Positions 1 to 5,450 of a DNA stretch of 6,541 nucleotides are shown piece by piece. This DNA is from an uncultured Bacillota bacterium (lineage in GTDB: Bacteria > Bacillota_I > Bacilli_A > RF39 > UBA660). The stretch is taken from assembly GCA_947179265.1 (NCBI GenBank), contig CAMXBB010000082.1, positions 1 through 6,541 on the forward strand. Reading direction: 5' to 3'. Each line of letters opens with the position of its first letter. The first letter of the stretch is position 1. The notes under the pieces were generated by a model, which was given only the letters and a program-made list of their open reading frames with translations, did no database searches and was not told the origin of the DNA. The translations under genes and the position numbers were made by a program.

Positions 1-201
1 ATGATATAGGACACGATTATTAAGATTTATTTTAAAGAGAGTTATCGTTTGGTGGAAGATAATAAATAATCTTAATAATTACTACCTATTATGTTGCAGA
101 GGAAACTCAAATGCCCGATAAATCGGTTAAAATAAATTAAGAAAAAGCAAGGATGGTACCGTCAATTTGACTCCTAGTATGGTATCATTCTTTTTATTTT
201 T
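1..201 (+). promoter_or_regulatory. T-box riboswitch leader, threonine type, upstream of thrS
   Basis: This leader RNA senses uncharged tRNA-Thr and controls the synthetase gene that follows. Stem I is visible: 16-27 pairs perfectly with 68-79, and 6-10 pairs with 85-89 below it. Between them lies an internal loop whose 3' side (80-84) holds ACT at 81-83, a Thr codon followed by A, which fits the specifier; the adjacent ACC (84-86) is also Thr. The distal part has AGAGAG (36-41) and GGTGGAAG (51-58), matching T-box consensus elements. Two small hairpins follow (GAG/CTC at 99-108; CCGAT/ATCGG at 115-126). The T-box TGGTACC (154-160) sits as a 7-nt bulge between AGGA/TCCT (150-153 with 172-175) and GTCA/TGAC (161-164 with 168-171), the classic antiterminator. 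The promoter must lie before the window. The specifier-to-T-box distance is short, so stem II may be reduced. Confidence 0.93.
151..201 (+). terminator. T-box-controlled intrinsic terminator
   Basis: Positions 151-162 pair with 179-190 along twelve base pairs, allowing three G-U pairs, and are followed by an almost pure T tract (191-201). The 5' arm contains the T-box sequence, so this hairpin and the antiterminator are mutually exclusive. Binding of uncharged tRNA-Thr should favour readthrough into thrS. Confidence 0.92.
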
Positions 202-216
202 AAAGGAGCTGGTAAA

Positions 217-246
217 ATGACGGAAGTTGAAACGATTATCTCCTGA
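217..246 (+). CDS. possible nine-codon leader ORF between T-box and thrS
   Basis: An ATG at 217 opens nine codons (MTEVETIIS) ending in TGA at 244-246. It is preceded by a strong ribosome site, AAAGGAG (202-208), 8 nt from the ATG, at least as good as the site of thrS itself. It lies immediately after the T-box terminator, so it is transcribed only on readthrough, and ends 34 nt before the thrS start, in a different frame. Two of nine codons are Thr ACG, and ATC and TCC are richer in G+C than usual here. The CTCCT at 240-244 can pair with the AGGAG of its own ribosome site (204-208). It could be a translated regulatory peptide, a remnant of an older gene start, or chance. No product is recognised. 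Confidence 0.3.
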   Translation: MTEVETIIS

Positions 247-280
247 GTAGAAAAGTATTATTAGAAAGAAGGAATAAAAT

Positions 281-1819
281 ATGTATAATGAAAAAGGTGC
301 TGAATTACTGAAAAAAGTAATTCAAAAAAATTATGAAGATATCAAATTAGATAATATCTATTTTGATGATAATGAATTCTATTATGAATTCAAGATTAAT
401 AAACAAATAAGTGAAAATGATTTTGCTTTTTTAGAAAGAGAAATTAAAGCGTTAGATAAGAGTATATGTGTAAAACTTTTAAGGATTAGTGGAGTGTACT
501 ATGCTGGTAACGTTAACAATGAAATGATTACTAGAATAGTTGGAAAATGTTTTGCTAATCAAGAAGAATTAGATAAATATATAGATTTTTTAGCTGATGC
601 TAAAGAAAGAGACCATCGAAAAATAGGACAGGATTTAGATTTATTCTGTTTTTCCGATTATGTAGGTGGAGGATTGCCTTTATATACTCCAAAAGGAACA
701 ATTATTAAAGATGAACTTCAAAGAGAAATAGAGAAGGTTTGTCGTAAGTATGGATTTGCGAAGGTTAGTTGTCCAGCTTTAGCAGATATCTCTTTATTTG
801 AAACTTCAGGACATGCTAAAAAATTTAATGAAGAATTATTTAGAGTTAAATCTCCAAAAGGGCATAGCTTCGTATTAAAACCAGTTCAATGTCCTCATCA
901 TACTCAAATATATGCATCTAAACTACGTAGTTATAAAGATTTACCAATAAGATATATGGAGTCAGATAAACAATATCGAGCAGAATTACAAGGAGCTGTT
1001 GGTAATAGTTTATCAAGAGTATATGCCATAACTGTTGAAGATGGGCATTCATTCTGTAGAGTCGATCAGGTTAAAGATGAAGTTATCAACATGTGTAATC
1101 TTATTAAAGACTTCTATTCTAGAATGGGGTTATGGAATGATCACTGGGTTTCTCTATCCGTAAGAGATTATGAACATCCTGAAAAATATATTGGAGAAAA
1201 AAGTGATTGGGATATATGTGAAAAGATGTTAGAAGAGATATCTAATGAATTACATTTAGATGCTAAGAGATGTGAAGGAGAAGCAGCATTATATGGTCCA
1301 AAACTTGATTTTATGTTTAAAGATGCTTTAGGTAGAGAAATTCAAATACCAACTGTCCAATTAGATTTTGCTACTCCAAAAAGATTTGGATTATTCTACA
1401 TTGATGAAAATGGTGAAAAACAAACTCCAGTAATGGTACATAGAGCAGTTCTTGGATCATATGAAAGATTTTTAGTATTATTACTTGAACAATTTAAAGG
1501 CGTCCTTCCAATTTGGTTATCTCCAGTTCAAGTAAATATCATACCCATTAATATGAAATATCATGATGAATATTGTAAAAAGATTTTTGATGTATTAAAT
1601 GAAGAAGAAATTAGAGTGAGCTATGATGATTCCAAAGAAAATATGGGTAAGAAGATTAGACAAAGTAATTTACTTAAAAATCCATATACTCTAATTATCG
1701 GAGATAATGAAAGAGATAATAATCTTGTAAGTTATCGAAAATATGGTAGTGATGAAACTTATTCTATGGATTTAGACGAATTCATTCAATTCATAAAAGA
1801 AGAAATCAAAAAAAGATAA
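281..1819 (+). CDS. thrS: Threonyl-tRNA synthetase, short form lacking TGS domain and editing site
   Basis: This cytoplasmic class II synthetase should activate threonine with ATP and charge tRNA-Thr. It has 512 residues against about 640 in typical bacterial ThrRS. The TGS domain is absent. Residues 5-110 align with only the first and last parts of the N2 domain: the editing residues (E. coli His73, His77, Cys182, His186) are missing, and about 65-70 residues appear deleted around residue 61. The catalytic core follows from RDHRKIG (110-116): motif 1 around 145-178, motif 2 with R233 and E235, motif 3 with R396. Zinc ligands C204, H256 and H387 are kept, as are D254 and Y338. Pocket changes are V252 for Gln381, I356-P357 for Cys480-Gly481, and one extra residue in the motif 2 loop (236-246). 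The anticodon domain (about 410-512) is complete. The ribosome site AGAAGGA (267-273) is 7 nt from the ATG. The T-box supports the Thr assignment. It could be the only ThrRS or a second, resistance-type copy. Confidence 0.92.
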   Translation: MYNEKGAELLKKVIQKNYEDIKLDNIYFDDNEFYYEFKINKQISENDFAFLEREIKALDKSICVKLLRISGVYYAGNVNNEMITRIVGKCFANQEELDKYIDFLADAKERDHRKIGQDLDLFCFSDYVGGGLPLYTPKGTIIKDELQREIEKVCRKYGFAKVSCPALADISLFETSGHAKKFNEELFRVKSPKGHSFVLKPVQCPHHTQIYASKLRSYKDLPIRYMESDKQYRAELQGAVGNSLSRVYAITVEDGHSFCRVDQVKDEVINMCNLIKDFYSRMGLWNDHWVSLSVRDYEHPEKYIGEKSDWDICEKMLEEISNELHLDAKRCEGEAALYGPKLDFMFKDALGREIQIPTVQLDFATPKRFGLFYIDENGEKQTPVMVHRAVLGSYERFLVLLLEQFKGVLPIWLSPVQVNIIPINMKYHDEYCKKIFDVLNEEEIRVSYDDSKENMGKKIRQSNLLKNPYTLIIGDNERDNNLVSYRKYGSDETYSMDLDEFIQFIKEEIKKR

Positions 1820-1892
1820 TTTTCTTTATATATTATATTTGCTTAAGAAAATGATTTATGATAACATATAGAGTAATTCAAAGGAGAAAAAC

Positions 1893-2576
1893 ATGAAAAA
1901 TAAATATATCAGATTAAAAGCTTTATTATTAGCGGGTGCATTAACTTTAACTGGATCTACCTTAACAGGTTGTAGTGAGCAATTAGATGCAGATGAAAAT
2001 CCAACTAATGTAGTGCAAGAGACAACTACACATTTTAACCCAGGAGAACATATTATATCAGTTCCAATAAAAAAAGATATTAGATATAGTAATTTTCAAT
2101 TCGATTATTATCTAGGTTATGAACCTATAGGTATATCTTTAACTGCATTTGGTAAATTATCTAATGGTTATGGTGGAGGAGCAATTATCTATTCTAATGT
2201 TGACGAAGTTGAATGTTCATCATTAATAAAAGATAAAGAAGGAAATCCTATTTATTTAGATTTTGGAACACCAATGTGTGAAGGAAAAGATAACTCTAAT
2301 TCAGAAGATAAAATAAAATTATTTGGTATTGGAGAACACATTATATCTGTTCCTATAAAAATTGATAATAGAGCTAATAATCAACAATATGAATATCATG
2401 AAGGTTATGAAGTAGTTGGAATAGCTACTACAGCATTTGGACACCTTAGCAATGGATTTGGTGGTGGTGTGTTGCTATATAAAAATATAACACCAGTAGA
2501 GTGTACTTCTGGAGATGATGGATACACAACTTTTGGAGTTCCAGTAGAACCCGAAAAATTATTACAATTAAATTAA
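1893..2576 (+). CDS. Lipoprotein with two tandem copies of a GEHIISVPI domain
   Basis: This is a predicted secreted lipoprotein of 227 residues, anchored to the outer face of the membrane. The N-terminus has a basic stretch (MKNKYIRLK), a hydrophobic segment (10-20) and the lipobox LTGC with lipidated Cys27. A polar linker (28-47) leads into two related domains of about 75-80 residues: 48-128 and 144-218. Each begins GEHIISVPIK, continues through a Tyr-rich stretch to GYE (75-77; 171-173), then TAFG-LSNG-GGG (84-96; 180-192), an IIY/LLY strand, VEC (106-108; 202-204) and FGxPM/V. The single Cys in each VEC stands at matching positions. The function is unknown; I associate such domains with uncharacterised lipoproteins of gut Bacillota. 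AAGGAG (1881-1886) lies 6 nt before the ATG. A terminator follows directly, so the gene ends its own transcript. Confidence 0.85.
   Translation: MKNKYIRLKALLLAGALTLTGSTLTGCSEQLDADENPTNVVQETTTHFNPGEHIISVPIKKDIRYSNFQFDYYLGYEPIGISLTAFGKLSNGYGGGAIIYSNVDEVECSSLIKDKEGNPIYLDFGTPMCEGKDNSNSEDKIKLFGIGEHIISVPIKIDNRANNQQYEYHEGYEVVGIATTAFGHLSNGFGGGVLLYKNITPVECTSGDDGYTTFGVPVEPEKLLQLN
2034..2276 (+). repeat. lipoprotein internal repeat, copy 1
   Basis: This encodes residues 48-128 of the lipoprotein, the first of two homologous domains. The start of the repeat is also similar as DNA: 'ggagaacatattatatc' here corresponds to 'ggagaacacattatatc' in copy 2. It diverges more than copy 2 in the linker before FGTPM. 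Confidence 0.85.
2322..2546 (+). repeat. lipoprotein internal repeat, copy 2
   Basis: This encodes residues 144-218, the second homologous domain of the lipoprotein. GEHIISVPIK is identical to copy 1; the central TAFG-LSNG-GGG block and the VEC motif are kept, while intervening Tyr/Asn-rich positions differ. This points to an intragenic duplication that is old enough to have diverged. Confidence 0.85.
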
Positions 2577-2577
2577 G

Positions 2578-2603
2578 AAAGGCAAGTAATACCTGCCTTT
2601 TTT
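2578..2603 (+). terminator. intrinsic terminator after the lipoprotein gene
   Basis: AAAGGCA (2578-2584) pairs with TGCCTTT (2594-2600); beyond an A/C mismatch the stem continues with GT/AC around an AAT loop (2588-2590). T residues run to 2603. It starts one base after the lipoprotein stop codon. Confidence 0.88.
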
Positions 2604-2648
2604 CTATGTAAATGTTAATTATATAATCTATAAAAGGGTAACTATATT

Positions 2649-2669
2649 TGTTATAATGTAGTTGGTGAT
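2649..2669 (+). promoter_or_regulatory. extended -10 promoter fused to a GGTGAT ribosome site
   Basis: TGTTATAAT (2649-2657) is a consensus -10 with the TGn extension; no good -35 lies 16-18 nt upstream. A start about 7 nt after the -10 falls at 2664, the first base of GGTGAT (2664-2669), which complements the AUCACC of the 16S rRNA tail. Three bases then separate it from the ATG at 2673. The leader is therefore predicted at about 9 nt. Confidence 0.75.
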
Positions 2670-2672
2670 AGG

Positions 2673-3914
2673 ATGTTACAGGTATTTAAAAGAATTGAAA
2701 AAAGTTTAGATAATCCCTATGGTGTTATATCTGTTCAAAAATTGGAAGAACTAAATGGTCCCTTCTTGATTTGTTTATCAGCACAAGATATGCATGAAAA
2801 GTCCGTATTTGGGATGATAAGGACTGGAGCAGTAGCAGCCAGAGTTAATACATCAGAAGAGTTTGGTGCAAAATTTAAAATAGATGAATTTCCAGTCCAC
2901 TTTTTAGGAATGCGTTTTGAAAAAGATGATACATATAAAAGAAATTTTGAAGAGATTGTAGATAAAATGATATATCCTTATTTGATAGGTGATGGAACTA
3001 AAACAATAGATGAAATGAAAAAACTAGCTAGAAGAATCAATTTCATAACTTATTGTGATGGTACATTAACTTACCAAAATATTGAAAGAAGATTAGGGGG
3101 AAAGTTGCAAAATGCTGGATATTCAGAAAGTGATATCAAAGATGTTTTATCTCAAATATCATTAGTTGCAATTGGAACAATGGTTTATACAGGTAATTTA
3201 AATGCCACATCAGCAACTTTCATAGATTTGAACGATTCAGAAATTTACACATCAAGAACTGATGGTCATAAAGAAATATTACGAAAAAAACAAGTTGATA
3301 GCATTTGTGGAAAATTAAAGAATCCAAACAATCTTTTATATATCTTTAATGGTAGTGGAAATCATTCCTTAAGAGAATACTTTCTAGATAATAATATAGC
3401 AAAACCTGCAATATCTGCTGTCTTAACATCTTTTTTAGAAAACTCTGTTGCTAATGAACTTAGTGAAGAACTTATGAGTATTTCTCCAACTGAAGTTCTT
3501 TCTCGATTGAAAAAATATGGTGATGCGAGAAAGAATCCAGTATCATTATTAGGTGAATTAGATGAATCACTTAGTTATGGGGGTGCGCCTAGATATACGC
3601 AGTCAGAAGCAAGATTAAGACATGAACTAGATATTTCATATTCAGCATTACAAAGAACTAGAGTTCAACTAGAATCATCAGAAGCTGAAAAGAATAAAAA
3701 AACTGAATCTTTAAAATCCGTAGTAGAAGGATTAAGAGAGTATTGTAGTGAAACTACTTTTTATCAAATCTTATGTTCAGCTAAAATGTGGCAAATACCT
3801 TCTGATAGAGATATATTTTCAGAACCAAGTGATAAAGATATTAGACAAGCTTATGAACGATTATTACTTGAAGAAAAGAAAGACAAGTCAGGTGAAGGTG
3901 GACCAAAACTATAA
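2673..3914 (+). CDS. unrecognised 413-residue protein with C-terminal coiled coil
   Basis: I do not recognise this family. The protein has no signal peptide or membrane segment and is probably cytoplasmic. Residues 28-38 and 220-226 look like buried beta-strands, and the second runs into a small Gly/His motif, NGSGNHSLREYF (226-237), reminiscent of a nucleotide- or phosphate-binding loop but matching no standard motif. Residues 73-105 (FPVHFLGMRF through IYPYLIGDG) and 153-184 look like well-packed conserved core. Residues about 313-355 are charged and heptad-like, a likely coiled coil with EARLRHELDISYSALQRTR, suggesting self-association. The C-terminal tail (400-413) is charged and Gly-rich, so probably disordered. 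The gene stands alone between terminators and has its own promoter. The start at 2673 is supported by GGTGAT exactly 3 nt upstream. No enzyme activity can be claimed from the sequence. Confidence 0.85.
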   Translation: MLQVFKRIEKSLDNPYGVISVQKLEELNGPFLICLSAQDMHEKSVFGMIRTGAVAARVNTSEEFGAKFKIDEFPVHFLGMRFEKDDTYKRNFEEIVDKMIYPYLIGDGTKTIDEMKKLARRINFITYCDGTLTYQNIERRLGGKLQNAGYSESDIKDVLSQISLVAIGTMVYTGNLNATSATFIDLNDSEIYTSRTDGHKEILRKKQVDSICGKLKNPNNLLYIFNGSGNHSLREYFLDNNIAKPAISAVLTSFLENSVANELSEELMSISPTEVLSRLKKYGDARKNPVSLLGELDESLSYGGAPRYTQSEARLRHELDISYSALQRTRVQLESSEAEKNKKTESLKSVVEGLREYCSETTFYQILCSAKMWQIPSDRDIFSEPSDKDIRQAYERLLLEEKKDKSGEGGPKL

Positions 3915-3926
3915 ATTTATTTATAC

Positions 3927-3960
3927 AAAAAAAGATGATTTTTCAAAATCATCTTTTTTT
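3927..3960. terminator. bidirectional terminator between convergent genes
   Basis: 3927-3942 and 3945-3960 are perfectly complementary: seven A, then GATGATTTT, a two-base centre, the mirror arm and seven T. It provides a hairpin followed by a U tract on either strand. It serves the 413-residue gene ending at 3914 (+) and the minus-strand gene, whose TGA stop (3949-3951) lies inside the stem. Confidence 0.9.
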
Positions 3961-4560
3961 ATAATGTTCTACAAAACTGTCAGATACATTAAATACTAAA
4001 TCGTGCATAATATATGTTAAAAGCTCAGGATGAGCACTAGCTTCCTCACTTTTTAAAAAGTCCTCTAAAGTTAAATAGTTTCTATCTATGTCTTCTAGTT
4101 CTTCTGGAGCATCTCCTCCACAGATATCAAAATCAATTGAATGATATTCTTCATTAAAATATCCCTTTTTTAGCATACTCAAATAGAAAGGATACGATCC
4201 ATTATGACGCATAGAAGCAATAAATTTTTTATCACTATGTTCTAAAAGAATATTCTTTAATTCTTTCATCATTTCGATAGTTTGTTTAACTTTAGTACTG
4301 GGAATATTTAACGCTACCCATTCTAAAAATTCAACAGTATCTTTAGAAAACCAATAACATAAAAACCAATCACTTCCCAAAATTAATATTTCATCATCTG
4401 GATTTATTCCGTGTACTTCTGAAAGACTTTCCAAGGTTGTTACATCCCAGAAAGTTGACTCATAAATAGGGGTATCATATCTTTTCTTGGCAATCTTTCT
4501 TATTCTGGCAACTTTTTCTTTAGTTATTTCTTTTCCTTTGAGTATTTCAACTTTCCTCAT
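3949..4560 (-). CDS. hypothetical protein, possibly GNAT-like
   Basis: This is a 203-residue soluble protein of uncertain family, second gene of a two-gene operon with the ASCH gene. Residues 1-30 are basic and probably helical. Residues 57-84 contain strand-like EILIL and FLCYWF followed by FLEWVALN. Residues 90-107 form a helix (KQTIEMMKELKNILLE). A segment at 113-135, FIASMRHNGSYPFYLSMLKKGYF, resembles the last part of a GNAT fold (Asn/Ser before a helix, then KKGYF), but I cannot see a clear acetyl-CoA R/QxxGxG loop. GNAT is therefore only a weak suggestion. The C-terminus is acidic (150-175), then hydrophobic (178-192). The start at 4560 is supported by AAGGGGGAT on the minus strand (4566-4574), which overlaps the stop codon of the upstream gene; only 12 nt separate the two genes. 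The TGA stop is embedded in the terminator stem. Confidence 0.82.
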   Translation of the reverse strand: MRKVEILKGKEITKEKVARIRKIAKKRYDTPIYESTFWDVTTLESLSEVHGINPDDEILILGSDWFLCYWFSKDTVEFLEWVALNIPSTKVKQTIEMMKELKNILLEHSDKKFIASMRHNGSYPFYLSMLKKGYFNEEYHSIDFDICGGDAPEELEDIDRNYLTLEDFLKSEEASAHPELLTYIMHDLVFNVSDSFVEHYKKR

Positions 4561-4572
4561 TTTATATCCCCC

Positions 4573-4968
4573 TTATTTAATGTCTTCTTCTTTTAAATTG
4601 ATATTCCACAAACCTAGTTGGCCGTTTATCTCCTTATCATACCTTATTTTTTTTACATTTGCTAGTCTCCAAGCATAACCTGTTCTAAATTTATTGCCAT
4701 ATGCAATATTCTTTTCAGATATTATCTTTTTATTTAACTCATCATCTAATTCAAGACAATCTTCAATTTCTACAATTGCAACTATTCTTCTTGATGGAAA
4801 GTTCAAATTCAAATCTTTAAATTTTTTCATATCTTCTTTATCTATTCCCGCTCCAGCATGAATTAATATTTTTCCTCTATAATTGGTTTTCCAAGATCTA
4901 AATTCATATTTTTTTATACCTTCAGCAACAAGTGTTGCCCAAGGTTGTTTTAAAGTTAATACTTTCAT
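4573..4968 (-). CDS. ASCH domain protein
   Basis: This is a 131-residue single-domain protein of the ASCH superfamily, a PUA-like fold thought to bind RNA or modified nucleotides. Features seen are MKVLTLKQPWATLV (1-14), GIKKYEFRSWKTNYRG (17-32) and IHA (36-38), the hallmark N-terminal block, and later VAIVEI (63-68), YAWRLANVKKI (98-108) and GLWNI (119-123). The E22, R24, K27 and T28 cluster lines the putative ligand cleft in this superfamily. One relative, E. coli YqfB, hydrolyses N4-acetylcytidine; whether this protein has any such activity is unknown. It is the first gene of an operon with the 203-residue hypothetical gene and is transcribed divergently from the NIF3-like gene. The ATG at 4968 is set by GGTGAT exactly 3 nt upstream on the minus strand. 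Confidence 0.9.
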   Translation of the reverse strand: MKVLTLKQPWATLVAEGIKKYEFRSWKTNYRGKILIHAGAGIDKEDMKKFKDLNLNFPSRRIVAIVEIEDCLELDDELNKKIISEKNIAYGNKFRTGYAWRLANVKKIRYDKEINGQLGLWNINLKEEDIK

Positions 4969-4971
4969 GCA

Positions 4972-4992
4972 ATCACCAAAGTAATTATAACA
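4972..4992 (-). promoter_or_regulatory. extended -10 promoter fused to GGTGAT, minus strand
   Basis: Read on the minus strand, TGTTATAAT (4992-4984) is followed after 6 nt by GGTGAT (4977-4972) and after 3 nt by the ASCH gene ATG. Spacing and the extended -10 are identical to those before 2673. No good -35 is visible. The predicted transcript starts at or next to GGTGAT. Confidence 0.75.
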
Positions 4993-5015
4993 TAAATGTT
5001 AAACTAATATTATAG

Positions 5016-5043
5016 TTGAAAGAGGTAACAAGTATTGTATAAT
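5016..5043 (+). promoter_or_regulatory. sigma-A-type promoter for the NIF3-like/YbaK operon
   Basis: TTGAAA (5016-5021; 5 of 6 to consensus) and TATAAT (5038-5043) are separated by 16 nt. Transcription should start near 5050, giving a leader of about 44 nt with a conventional ribosome site GAGGAG (5079-5084). It stands back to back with the minus-strand ASCH promoter. Confidence 0.7.
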
Positions 5044-5093
5044 ATAACTATATTCAGACCTTTTTTTAGAAATAATGTGAGGAGATAAAATTT

Positions 5094-5435
5094 ATGAATA
5101 TAAATATTAATAAAGTAAAAATAGCAGTAACAATACCAGTTCAAAATATTTCTGAAGTTAGAGATGCTATTTGTAATGAAGGGGCAGGAGTAATTGGAAA
5201 TTATACTTATTGTTCAACTTCACATAAGTGTATTGGAACATTCTGCCCTAATAATCAAGCGAATCCATATATTGGAGAAAACAATAAATTGGAATTCGTT
5301 GAAGAGGAGAAATTAGAAGTAATATGCAAGATAAATAAAGTGAAAAAAGTTATTAAAAAGTTAAGAGAGGTTCATCCTTATGAGGAAGCAGATATCAATA
5401 TCATTCCACTTTTAGATGAAGAATCTTTTGAATAG
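5094..5435 (+). CDS. stand-alone NIF3-insert (CutA-like) domain protein
   Basis: This 113-residue protein matches the roughly 100-residue domain inserted in the middle of long NIF3/YqfO proteins, which has a CutA/PII-like ferredoxin fold and tends to form trimers. Motifs seen are GAGVIGNYTYC (30-40), GTF (48-50), NPYIG (57-61), a VEEEKLEVI strand (69-77) and HPYEEADINI (94-103). The flanking metal-binding NIF3 halves are absent, so it is a free-standing version. Three cysteines lie between residues 40 and 51 (C40, C46, C51), of which at least the C46/C51 pair is not something I recall as universal. The molecular role of such stand-alone domains is not established. It is the first gene of an operon, 15 nt before the YbaK-family gene. 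GAGGAG at 5079-5084 supports the start. Confidence 0.9.
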   Translation: MNININKVKIAVTIPVQNISEVRDAICNEGAGVIGNYTYCSTSHKCIGTFCPNNQANPYIGENNKLEFVEEEKLEVICKINKVKKVIKKLREVHPYEEADINIIPLLDEESFE

Positions 5436-5450
5436 AAGGAGAAAGTTATT

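Noticed and set aside
281..1819. thrS as a pseudogene truncated at its N-terminus
   Set aside because: The shortened N2 is an internal deletion within an open frame that has its own ribosome site and T-box, and all zinc ligands and class II motifs are kept.
1811..1830. Possible terminator just after thrS (AAAGA/TCTTT)
   Set aside because: The stem is five weak A-T-rich pairs with no clear T tract; thrS and the lipoprotein gene may be partly co-transcribed.
1839..1867. Possible promoter TTGCTT-17 nt-TAACAT before the lipoprotein gene
   Set aside because: Both boxes are poor and the region is so AT-rich that such matches are expected; a promoter here is likely but I cannot place it.
3748..3999. 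Plus-strand open frame of 83 codons across the end of the 413-residue gene
   Set aside because: It overlaps a convincing gene in another frame, has no ribosome site and runs through the terminator.
4487..4678. Plus-strand open frame of 63 codons, hydrophobic-looking
   Set aside because: It is antisense to two supported minus-strand genes, and its hydrophobicity comes from reading AT-rich coding DNA backwards.
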